Of a DNA stretch of 5,245 nt, positions 1 through 5,200 are shown one piece after another. The first letter of the stretch is position 1. Every line of letters begins with the position of its first letter. The position numbers and the translations under genes were made by a program. Under the pieces are notes generated by a model that was given only the letters and a program-made list of their open reading frames with translations, was not told the DNA's origin and did not search any database. The stretch lies in the NCBI GenBank assembly GCA_965371445.1, contig CBDUYN010000324.1, forward strand, positions 1-5,245, written 5' to 3'. Source of the DNA: DASWIG01 sp965371445. GTDB taxonomy: Bacteria; Acidobacteriota; Thermoanaerobaculia; Multivoradales; J023.

Positions 1-2
1 AG

Positions 3-887
3 GAGATGGGACGGGCCGCGGGGTATCTGGATCGGGCCGTCGAGTTGCTGCGTCAATCCGGCAACGAAGACGTCCGACCTTCCGGTCTCCTCGCCCGCGC
101 CGCCTTACGGCGCGTCCAGTCGGACGCCGAAGGCGCCCTCGCCGATCTCGACGAGGCGGAGGAGATCGCCCTGCGCGGACGGATGCGTCTTTTTGAGTGT
201 GACGTCCACCTGGAACGGGCCAGGCTCGATGTCGTCCTGGGACGCCCGGACGAGGCGCGGCAAAGCCTCGGACGGGCGCGTCGGCTCGTCGGGGAGACGG
301 GATACCACCGTCGCGACGAGGACGTCCTGGAGCTCGACGCGATCGTCCGCGAGATGCCGGAGGCGGCGGTGCCGGTGGCGTCCGCGCCCGAAGACGAGCC
401 GGACGTCGGCAAGGGTGCCGAAGAACCCCAGGAGAAGACCGTGAGCAAGAAACACGTTTTCCTCTCGTACTGCCACGACGACGCGGACGTCGTCCGGCAG
501 CTTCACGACGACCTGGTCGGACACGGCGAGGCCGTCTGGTGGGACCAGGACATCCTGCCGGGACAGAATTGGAAGGCGGCCATCCGGCGGGCGATGAAGG
601 ACGCCTATGCCGTCGTCGTGTGTCTGTCGCAGGCCATCGGGAACCGGGACAGGTCCGGTGTGTTTCCCGAGCTGCGCGACGCGATCGCCGAGTACCGGAG
701 GTGTACGCCCGGCAGCATCTTCCTCATTCCGGTCCGCCTTGACGAGTGCGGCGTCCCGGACCTGGAGATCGACGCGACCACGATGCTCGACGGCCTCCAG
801 CGCGTGGACCTCTTTCCGTCGTCCAGGCGCGCGGACGGTCTGAAGCGGCTGGTCCAGGCGCTCGAGGCGGCTTCCGGCCACCCTTGA
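3..887 (+). CDS. TPR protein with C-terminal TIR domain, 5' end missing
   Basis: The frame is open to the left window edge, so this is the 3' part of a longer gene. The ATG at 6 is probably internal, because the AGGAG before it touches the codon with no spacing. Numbering from that ATG (293 residues), residues about 28-60 and 63-97 are TPR-like helical pairs (LLARAALRRVQSDAEGALADL; VHLERARLDVVLGRPDEARQ). Residues 117-146 are an Ala/Pro/Glu linker. Residues 149-272 are a TIR domain: first strand HVFLSYCHDD, BB-loop region WWDQDILPGQNW, then AYAVVVCLS, then VFPELRDA. E222 in that last helix is at the position expected for the catalytic glutamate of NAD-cleaving TIR domains. Bacterial TIR domains often act as NADases in antiphage systems. 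The TPR part would sense or bind a partner; that role is inferred. The missing N-terminus could hold an NTPase such as NACHT or STAND. The TIR call is firm; activity is untested. Confidence 0.85.
   Translation, partial: EMGRAAGYLDRAVELLRQSGNEDVRPSGLLARAALRRVQSDAEGALADLDEAEEIALRGRMRLFECDVHLERARLDVVLGRPDEARQSLGRARRLVGETGYHRRDEDVLELDAIVREMPEAAVPVASAPEDEPDVGKGAEEPQEKTVSKKHVFLSYCHDDADVVRQLHDDLVGHGEAVWWDQDILPGQNWKAAIRRAMKDAYAVVVCLSQAIGNRDRSGVFPELRDAIAEYRRCTPGSIFLIPVRLDECGVPDLEIDATTMLDGLQRVDLFPSSRRADGLKRLVQALEAASGHP
430..443 (+). promoter_or_regulatory. Possible internal ribosome binding site and GTG start for a standalone TIR domain
   Basis: AGGAG at 430-434 lies six bases before an in-frame GTG (441-443), which begins VSKKHVFLSY, exactly at the start of the TIR domain. 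Translation here would give a 148-residue TIR-only protein ending at 887. The placement at a domain boundary is suggestive. However, an AGGAG encoding Gln-Glu in a linker is common by chance in GC-rich genes. Confidence 0.3.
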
Positions 888-898
888 CCCAGCGTCCA

Positions 899-1047
899 GG
901 CGGACGCGGGCTTCGCCCGCGGGCAGGCGGGACGCCTGCGCTCCCAGCGTTCCGTCCCTTCGGGACGAAGAGCAGGCGGGACGCCTGCGCTCCCATCGTT
1001 CCGTCCCTTCGGGACGAAGAGCAGGCGGGACGCCTGCGCTCCCAGCG
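899..1047. repeat. Tandem 49-bp element with two hairpins per unit, three copies
   Basis: The segment GCAGGCGGGACGCCTGC, followed by GCTCCCA, starts at 923, 972 and 1021, an exact 49-base period. It is itself a hairpin with 7-bp arms and a GGA loop. Between copies lies CGTCCC-TTC-GGGACG (953-967 and 1002-1016), a second perfect hairpin with a TTC loop. The first copy is preceded by a hairpin with the same TTC loop but different arms (906-920). From memory, motifs of this kind are dispersed in many GC-rich genomes and give spurious translations such as AGGTPALP or RRDACAP; this was not checked. The third copy is cut short at about 1047. No coding role is likely. Confidence 0.85.
906..920 (+). 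terminator. Hairpin 19 bases after the TIR gene stop, possible 3' end structure
   Basis: GCGGGC-TTC-GCCCGC is a perfect 6-bp stem with a 3-base loop, just downstream of the TGA at 885-887. No T-tract follows, so it is not a classical intrinsic terminator. It could stabilise the mRNA 3' end. It also occupies the hairpin-A position in the first copy of the adjacent 49-bp repeat, so it may simply belong to that element. Confidence 0.3.
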
Positions 1048-1073
1048 GCGCCCAAACAGGTCCGAAAGCGGCC

Positions 1074-1573
1074 AAAATGACAACTTTTTCGGCGCGGATA
1101 AAACCTCAGTCAAGAAAATGACGACTTTTTCGGCGCGGGAAAGTTCCAAATCAGCCGAATTGGGACCTTCGCGGGCCGCGAAAAGGTCGAAAACGGCCGG
1201 ATTGGCAACTTGCGCGGCGCCGAAAAGGTCGAAAACGGGACGATTGGGACCTCGAACAGGCCCGACAAGGTCCCAATTCGCTTGACTGAGGTTTTTCCCG
1301 CGCCGAAAAAGTTCTCATTTTCTTGACTGAGGTCTTGTCGGCGCCGCGAAAGCTCTCGTTCACCTTGACTGAGGTTTTGTCGGCGGCGCGAGAGCTCTCG
1401 TTCACCTTGACTGAGGATTTGTCGGCGCCGCGAGAGCTCTCGTTCACCTTGACTGAGGTTTTGTCGGCGCCGCGAAAGCTCCCGATTCGCTGGACTGGCG
1501 TTTTGTCGGCGCCGCGAAAGCTCCCGATTCGCTGGACTGGCGTTTTGTCGGCGCCGCGAAGGTCCCCGATTCC
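1074..1573. repeat. Two-armed array of about twelve contiguous 41-42-bp units
   Basis: Right-arm units begin at 1281, 1322, 1364, 1406, 1448, 1490 and 1532. They start CTTGACTGAGG (CTGGACTGGCG in the last two) and carry a GTCGGCGCCGCGA core. Left-arm units begin at about 1074, 1115, 1156, 1198 and 1240 and run in the opposite orientation. The unit at 1074-1114 matches the reverse complement of 1281-1321 at 38 of 41 positions. CGAAAAGGTCGAAAACGG recurs exactly at 1179 and 1221. Units abut with no unique spacers. Because 42 is a multiple of three and units lack stops, several frames stay open (for example LTEVLSAPRKLSFT), but the only available starts are TTG or GTG without a ribosome binding site. 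It reads as a non-coding minisatellite or structured RNA locus. Confidence 0.85.
1243..1277. repeat. Inverted repeat at the turning point of the array
   Basis: ATTGGGACCT (1243-1252) and AGGTCCCAAT (1268-1277) are perfect 10-base complements around a 15-base loop. They sit in the unit at 1240-1280, whose left half matches left-arm units and whose right half matches right-arm units. This is the pivot where unit orientation flips. Confidence 0.8.
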
Positions 1574-1616
1574 GGACGACGCGTCCACTCCGGCGTGAGT
1601 CCCCTGCCGGGAGCAC

Positions 1617-1647
1617 AAAGAAAAGCCCCGCCCCCCGCAGGGGACGG
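1617..1647 (-). terminator. Rho-independent terminator of the minus-strand HTH/coiled-coil operon
   Basis: Read on the minus strand, CCGTCCCC (1647-1640) pairs with GGGGCGG (1634-1628) with one bulged U and a 5-base loop. It is followed by GGC and then TTTTCTTT (1624-1617). A GC-rich stem followed by a T-rich run, about 65 bases after the TAG at 1711, fits intrinsic termination of the coiled-coil gene. In addition, GTCCCCTGC (1599-1607) and GCAGGGGAC (1637-1645) form a perfect 9-bp inverted repeat that could make an alternative, longer hairpin. Confidence 0.6.
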
Positions 1648-1710
1648 AGCGACGCCGGGCGCCAGCCGTTGATCCCGGCCCGGCAACCCGGACGAAGAGT
1701 CAGCCGACGC

Positions 1711-2520
1711 CTAGGGGCTCACCGGCTCGACGACGACGAGAGACTCCTGCGGAGCCTCGCCCTCGCCCTCGGTCTCCGACTCCTCCTCGCCGGGCCGGCG
1801 AGACATCGGACGCAGCGCGGGCCGCAGGCTCTCCGCCAGGTCTTCGCGGCCCACCAGGTTGAACAGCGCCTCCTGGAAGTCGACGACGCTCTTGCGGACC
1901 TTGCGGAACCGCTTCAACGCCTGCTTGTAGTCCGCCCGCTTGACTTTGACCTCGGTCTTCGCCTCGTCGAGCCTCGTCAGGCCGCCGTCGAGGGCCGACA
2001 CGGACTTCTCCAGCGTCTCGATCTCGGTCCCCATGTCGAGAGCGGTCGTGCCCTCGAGAGTCTCGAACCCCTTCTTCGCGTAGGGCCGCATCCGGGAGAG
2101 GATCTGGTTGCCGTGGCTCGACGCCGCGGTCCGCCGGGTCTCCGTCTTCTTGTCGAGCCCCAGGGTCCGCACCGCCTCCTCGCCGTGGTGATCCCGGACG
2201 AGACGGCCTTGCCGCCGGAGCACCGAGTTCAAAGAGGAGGTCGCCGTCGTGCAGAAGGTGCTCACGTTTTTGCGTTCCGCCTTCGCGGTCTGCAGATCCT
2301 GCTGCTTCGCGAAGACGTCACCGTTGGCCTCCAGCAACAGGAGCTTGTTGCCGTCCTGGACCGCGGCGTAGTCGGGTATCGGCTGGCCGTCGGGCCAGAC
2401 CGGGGTCAGGAGCGCCGTGGCCGCCGCGGCCACCTCGTCGCGCTGGGCGTCGATGATCGTCGTGATGTCCCGCGTCTGCTCGTCGCCATACAGATGGGGC
2501 CTGGGAGTCAGGTTTGCCAT
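1711..2520 (-). CDS. Hypothetical helical coiled-coil protein, 269 residues
   Basis: I do not recognise this family. The start chosen is the ATG at 2520 (MANLTPRPHLYGDEQTRDIT), with GGAGG ten bases upstream on the coding strand and a nearer AGGAC. An alternative upstream start at 2565 would add 15 Arg/Gly-rich residues. Residues about 15-38 and 66-102 are predicted helical. A long charged helical region covers about 163-215 (TEIETLEKSVSALDGGLTRL, then a Lys/Arg-rich helix), consistent with coiled coil. Residues about 243-269 form an acidic Glu/Gly tail ending LVVVEPVSP. There is one cysteine (C90), and no signal peptide, membrane segment or enzymatic motif that I can see. It lies 109 bases downstream of the HTH gene on the same strand and is followed by a good terminator, so the two are probably co-transcribed. 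A structural or adaptor role is possible but unproven. Confidence 0.8.
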   Translation of the reverse strand: MANLTPRPHLYGDEQTRDITTIIDAQRDEVAAAATALLTPVWPDGQPIPDYAAVQDGNKLLLLEANGDVFAKQQDLQTAKAERKNVSTFCTTATSSLNSVLRRQGRLVRDHHGEEAVRTLGLDKKTETRRTAASSHGNQILSRMRPYAKKGFETLEGTTALDMGTEIETLEKSVSALDGGLTRLDEAKTEVKVKRADYKQALKRFRKVRKSVVDFQEALFNLVGREDLAESLRPALRPMSRRPGEEESETEGEGEAPQESLVVVEPVSP

Positions 2521-2595
2521 GTCCTGAGGTCCTCCGTTCGTGCCCCGGACCCTCGGACGCCTCAACGCCGCCAGGACCGGGACGGTTTACAGGTT

Positions 2596-2616
2596 CGGAG
2601 GGCACCATGCCCTCCG
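2596..2616 (-). promoter_or_regulatory. Perfect intergenic hairpin between the HTH and coiled-coil genes
   Basis: CGGAGGGCA (2596-2604) and TGCCCTCCG (2608-2616) are exact complements with a 3-base loop. It lies 13 bases after the HTH gene stop and 75 bases before the coiled-coil ATG. No T-tract follows in the minus direction. It may be a processing or stability element that sets different levels for the two genes, or an operator for the HTH protein. Confidence 0.5.
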
Positions 2617-2629
2617 TCTGAAGTCGTCA

Positions 2630-2989
2630 CTACTCGCCGCGGAAGCGGCATCTCTCGATCGCGGCCTCCAGCCGCTCTCGCTTCACCGTCCCCGATTCCA
2701 GGAGCTCTTCCGTCAAGGCCATGAGCCTCGTTTCGATCTCCGTGGTCGGAGAGCCGTAGAAGTCGCCGAAGAACCGGTAGTGGGGAACGTCGAGCCCGTT
2801 GAGCACGGCGAACACCTCGCCGAACCCCGGGGCCGGACCGCCCTCCTTCAACAAGGCCGACAGGCGGGGACCGGTCAGCTCGGCGCGGCGAGCCAGGACC
2901 TTGAGGTCCATCCCCGACGCTTCGACGAACGTCCGAAGGTGGCCACGCAAGAGCTCGGCGGCTTCTACGGCTTCTTCCTTGATGCTCAT
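2630..2989 (-). CDS. Small XRE-like helix-turn-helix regulator, 119 residues
   Basis: The start is the ATG at 2989, preceded by AAGAGGAGAAGGG on the coding strand, a strong ribosome binding site. Residues 27-75 resemble a Cro/CI (XRE) fold: helix LKVLARRAE (29-37), turn LTG, recognition-type helix PRLSALLKEG (41-50), then helix FGEVFAVLNGLDVPHYRFFGDFY. In related proteins the last part defines how far the repressor-like fold extends. Residues 83-115 form one or two charged helices (IETRLMALTEELLESG; RERLEAAIERC), a plausible dimerisation tail. Cytoplasmic DNA binding is the expected role. The target is unknown, but the dyads just upstream (3017-3039) and downstream (2596-2616) are natural autoregulation candidates. 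It is the promoter-proximal gene of a likely operon with the coiled-coil gene. The HTH is weaker than in typical CI-type proteins, so confidence is higher in the gene than in its target. Confidence 0.82.
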   Translation of the reverse strand: MSIKEEAVEAAELLRGHLRTFVEASGMDLKVLARRAELTGPRLSALLKEGGPAPGFGEVFAVLNGLDVPHYRFFGDFYGSPTTEIETRLMALTEELLESGTVKRERLEAAIERCRFRGE

Positions 2990-3016
2990 TCACCCTTCTC
3001 CTCTTCGGTAGTGGAG

Positions 3017-3039
3017 TGCCGCCGTTCGACGCGGCGGCA
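3017..3039 (-). promoter_or_regulatory. Perfect dyad in the leader of the HTH gene
   Basis: TGCCGCCG (3017-3024) and CGGCGGCA (3032-3039) are exact complements around a 7-base loop. The dyad ends 27 bases upstream of the HTH gene ATG. The position suits an autoregulatory operator or a 5'-leader hairpin that modulates translation. The arms are simple GC-rich sequence, so chance is possible. Confidence 0.4.
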
Positions 3040-3086
3040 GGTCCGGTTTGGGTCTGAAGTGAGCCTTGCACGGCGCCGGGCAGGTG

Positions 3087-3141
3087 AAACGTCGCTTTGC
3101 AGGGTCGCCTTGCCAGGCAAAACGACGGTCCCAAACGACGG
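3087..3141. repeat. Short direct repeats AAACGACGG upstream of the HTH operon
   Basis: AAACGACGG occurs at 3120-3128 and 3133-3141, 13 bases apart. A related AAACGTCG lies at 3087-3094. TTGCCAGGCAA (3110-3120) between them is an 11-base dyad. They lie 100-150 bases upstream of the HTH start, where its promoter would be expected. I see no clear -35/-10 pair. Confidence 0.4.
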
Positions 3142-3326
3142 TTTCCTGTAGGCTGGGGCGTGGAATGCGGGCCGGAGAGCGGGCCGGAGGTGCCAGGACG
3201 TAGGAAAAGTCAGCGTGAAGAGGAGAGCCAGGGCGCCGCCCCCTCCGGGCATCCATCCAGGGTAGCCAGGTTGAGTCTGGCGAGCTCCGCCTCAGACCGC
3301 CGAGAATGTTCTTCTGAGCTTCTTCT

Positions 3327-3346
3327 GAGCCGGCTAAAGCTGGCTC
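3327..3346. other. Stable 9-bp hairpin in the intergenic region
   Basis: GAGCCGGCT (3327-3335) pairs with AGCTGGCTC (3338-3346) over nine pairs, one of them a G-U, around a drawn loop of only AA. In practice one end pair would open. It partly overlaps the second TTCTTCTGAGC copy. There is no T-tract on either side, so termination is unlikely; it may be part of a leader RNA for the small ORF at 3464. Confidence 0.4.
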
Positions 3347-3463
3347 CCGGAAGGACCGGTGGCGCAGACTTGACTCATCTGTACCGACGTTCGGGCCTCT
3401 AGTGGCCCAGCCCGCCCTCTAGCGCACCTGGCGACTTGATCGAACGAAACCAAGGAGGACGAC

Positions 3464-3523
3464 GTGAAGACGAAATGTGGCGTCAAAACTGGTATTGCGC
3501 CGATGATGGATCCACTGAGTTGA
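3464..3523 (+). CDS. Possible 19-residue peptide gene with strong ribosome binding site
   Basis: AAGGAGG (3452-3458) lies five bases before GTG at 3464, close to ideal for initiation. The frame reads VKTKCGVKTGIAPMMDPLS (first residue Met in practice) and ends at TGA 3521-3523. It contains the near repeat KTKCGVKTG, one cysteine and a DP near the end, and no hydrophobic segment. A perfect hairpin begins eight bases after the stop, so start signal, ORF and end structure look like a compact unit. It converges on the AraC-TPR regulator gene. From memory, short Lys/Gly-rich peptides with a KTxVKxG-type motif and DP-containing ends occur in some environmental bacteria; this was not verified. It could be a signalling or modified peptide, a leader peptide, or a chance ORF. 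Confidence 0.4.
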   Translation: MKTKCGVKTGIAPMMDPLS

Positions 3524-3530
3524 ACCTAGC

Positions 3531-3555
3531 CAAGGGGAGGCTCTACCTCCCCTTG
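3531..3555. terminator. Perfect 10-bp hairpin between convergent genes, possible bidirectional terminator
   Basis: CAAGGGGAGG (3531-3540) and CCTCCCCTTG (3546-3555) are exact complements around a CTCTA loop. The TAG stop of the minus-strand regulator (3543-3545) lies inside the loop, and the small plus-strand ORF ends eight bases before the stem. There is no T-run on either strand, so this is not a textbook intrinsic terminator. Its position between convergent units supports a 3'-end function for both transcripts. Confidence 0.6.
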
Positions 3556-5171
3556 CTCCAGAGCGCGACCAAAGGGTCGTGCCGTAAACAAGAGCGCACA
3601 GTATGTAAATCAGCAGCCGAGATGGTGGTACAGCTGAGCATCTCGATGCTTGCCAGAGTCTCGTCATAAAGGCGAGCGGCAGCAAATGTCGGATAGATGC
3701 TTTGAGTTAGCGCAGAAACTTGATGACTCTTGCCGACTGTAGCATACATTACTGCAAGGTCCAGCAGAAGTAGACCCAAATAAATCGGTTCGCCCAAGGA
3801 CTCCAATTCTTGCGATGTCGCAAGATACAGCCTTTCTGCAGTCTCGTATTCTCCGAGCCCCTCATGAATATTTGCCATCACCCAATGAACCAGATGCCGA
3901 GATAGCGGCCTCTTATCTCGATCAGCAGCAGCCTCCAGTTTGACCACGGTCTTCATGGCTTCGTCGAATCGCTCGCTTGCCACTAACGCAATGGTCAGAT
4001 CGTATTCGATCTCAAGAGCGTGGAAATTCGACTCACGTAGGAGCTGTCTTGCCTTTTGGAGTGTCTCGATTGAGATCTTGAGCTGATCTGTGTAAAACAG
4101 AGCCGACGCACGGCCGGTCAGCGTCGAGATCATCCAAGAGGTTTCCTCCGCCTCCTCAAAAGCCGGCATAGCCACGTCGAACGCTTCGATCGCCTCGTCG
4201 TGCCGCCGTTGGAACATCCTGAGCGTCCCCTCGCACAGGTAGACGATCCCGGCGGCGAAGGGATCCGAGGTCTGCCGCAGCTTCCGGAGGGCGGTCCGGA
4301 TCTCGCGGTCGGCGCCGAGGAAGTCGAGGTCGAGCCGACGGGTGTTGCCGACCCAGGCGTGGGCCTGGGGGCGTAGAGTGGGGAAGAGGTCGCCGAGGAA
4401 GTGCTTGTTGGCGTCGAGGGTGTCGACGGCGAGTCGGGCGAGGTCGATCCCTCGCCGGCGGTCCCGGCGTCCCTCCTCGCGGGACTTCTGGTGCAGGAAG
4501 TCGTAAAAAGCCGATGTCGAGAAGGGCCGGCATTGGCGGACGAGATCGCGCTGCTCCTCGAACGGCAGGCCGGCAAGGCGCGGCCAGATCGTCGCCTCCA
4601 CGTAGGCGAGCTCGCTGTGCTTGGCGGCGTCCGCCGTCCCGCCCGGGGAGTAGAGGGTCCGGACCCGGGTGGTGGCGTCTCGGAGGCTCTCGAGGAGCTC
4701 CGCGCTTTCGTCTTCGGAGAGGCCTCCGACGAGGGCCTCGCCGAGCTTGGCGTCGAGGGCGAAGGTCCTTCGCGGCCCGCCTCTCATTCGATAAGCCTTC
4801 GGCATGCATCCGCCGCGCTTCTTGAAGGCCCTCCCGAAGGCTCGCTCGCTGACGCCAAGCAAGTAGGCGATTCGCCAGATGGGAATCCCGGTCTCGGAGA
4901 GAAGGCGCCGGGCGACCTCGTAGCTGGCGTCGGCGATGTAGTTGCTGGGGGTGGTTCGAAGCTCGATGAACCAGACGTACGCGGACTTGCGGAGGCCGTG
5001 CTCCTCCCAGAGAGCGTCGACGTTGAAGCGCTCCTCGAACAGACGCCGGGCGATCGTGTCGAGGAGCGGACGGAGGCGTCGGCTGACGCCTTGCCGGTCG
5101 GCGCGGATGCGCCGGAGCGTCGGCTCGGCAAGTTGGTCTCTCAGCTCTTCGTCGCGGGGCATGGTCTCCAT
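3543..5171 (-). CDS. AraC-type HTH regulator with C-terminal TPR repeats, 542 residues
   Basis: Residues about 38-128 match an AraC/XylS DNA-binding domain with two helix-turn-helix units: FNVDALWEEHGLRKSAYVWF (49-68) and IPIWRIAYLLGVSERAFGRA (96-115), followed by FKKRGGCMPKAYR, the typical AraC ending. Residues 240-515 are helical repeats of TPR type, for example GIVYLCEGTLRMFQRRHDEA (308-327), LVASERFDEAMKTV and ANIHEGLGEYETAERLYLAT (433-452). The order is reversed from classical AraC proteins, which carry the sensor first. It is probably a cytoplasmic transcription factor whose TPR half binds a protein or peptide; that is inference. Starts at 5171 and 5162 are both possible; each has a GAGG or GGAG only three bases upstream. 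GC is about 70% in the proximal part (42/60 at 4681-4740) but about 48% in the distal part (29/60 at 3661-3720), suggesting a mosaic gene. The stop lies in a hairpin loop. Confidence 0.88.
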   Translation of the reverse strand: METMPRDEELRDQLAEPTLRRIRADRQGVSRRLRPLLDTIARRLFEERFNVDALWEEHGLRKSAYVWFIELRTTPSNYIADASYEVARRLLSETGIPIWRIAYLLGVSERAFGRAFKKRGGCMPKAYRMRGGPRRTFALDAKLGEALVGGLSEDESAELLESLRDATTRVRTLYSPGGTADAAKHSELAYVEATIWPRLAGLPFEEQRDLVRQCRPFSTSAFYDFLHQKSREEGRRDRRRGIDLARLAVDTLDANKHFLGDLFPTLRPQAHAWVGNTRRLDLDFLGADREIRTALRKLRQTSDPFAAGIVYLCEGTLRMFQRRHDEAIEAFDVAMPAFEEAEETSWMISTLTGRASALFYTDQLKISIETLQKARQLLRESNFHALEIEYDLTIALVASERFDEAMKTVVKLEAAADRDKRPLSRHLVHWVMANIHEGLGEYETAERLYLATSQELESLGEPIYLGLLLLDLAVMYATVGKSHQVSALTQSIYPTFAAARLYDETLASIEMLSCTTISAADLHTVRSCLRHDPLVALWSKGR

Positions 5172-5200
5172 CGTCCTCGTCGCGGGACTCTAGCTGTCCT

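Larger units (their letters stand above)
2990..3463. other. Non-coding intergenic region between the HTH operon and the 19-codon ORF
   Basis: No ORF here has convincing coding character. Besides the dyad and direct repeats listed separately, it holds a 12-base-period duplication of GCGGGCCGGAG (3167-3177, 3179-3189), a tandem TTCTTCTGAGC (3309-3319, 3320-3330) and a 9-bp hairpin at 3327-3346. It should contain the promoters of the minus-strand HTH operon and perhaps of the plus-strand small ORF. TTGACT at 3370-3375 is the only reasonable -35-like word, and no matching -10 is evident. No tRNA cloverleaf was found. Confidence 0.6.

Noticed and set aside
105..1055. 316-residue minus-strand ORF opposite the TIR gene
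   Set aside because: It is antisense to clear TPR and TIR sequence and runs into the 49-bp repeats, giving repeated GAQASRL-type peptides.
1074..1573. CRISPR array
   Set aside because: Units are contiguous with no unique spacers, they change orientation midway, and no cas gene is nearby.
1110..1618. Two overlapping minus-strand ORFs across the 42-bp array
   Set aside because: They are translations of a tandem repeat in alternative frames, with only GTG or TTG starts and no ribosome binding site. More than one frame is open at once, which points to period and composition rather than coding.
1669..2724. 351-residue plus-strand ORF
   Set aside because: It is the antisense shadow of the coiled-coil gene: Arg/Leu-rich and lacking domains. 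The minus frame has a sensible start, helix pattern and downstream terminator.
2986..3252. 88-residue minus-strand ORF ending in an ATGA overlap with the HTH gene start
   Set aside because: The overlap looks like translational coupling, but the sequence is low-complexity Pro/Arg/Ala, spans direct repeats and dyads, and has no recognisable fold or clear ribosome binding site at 3252 or 3256. It is more likely the operon leader.
3340..3440. Possible tRNA suggested by GTTCGGGCC at 3389-3397
   Set aside because: I could not find acceptor, D or anticodon stems in register around this T-loop-like word.
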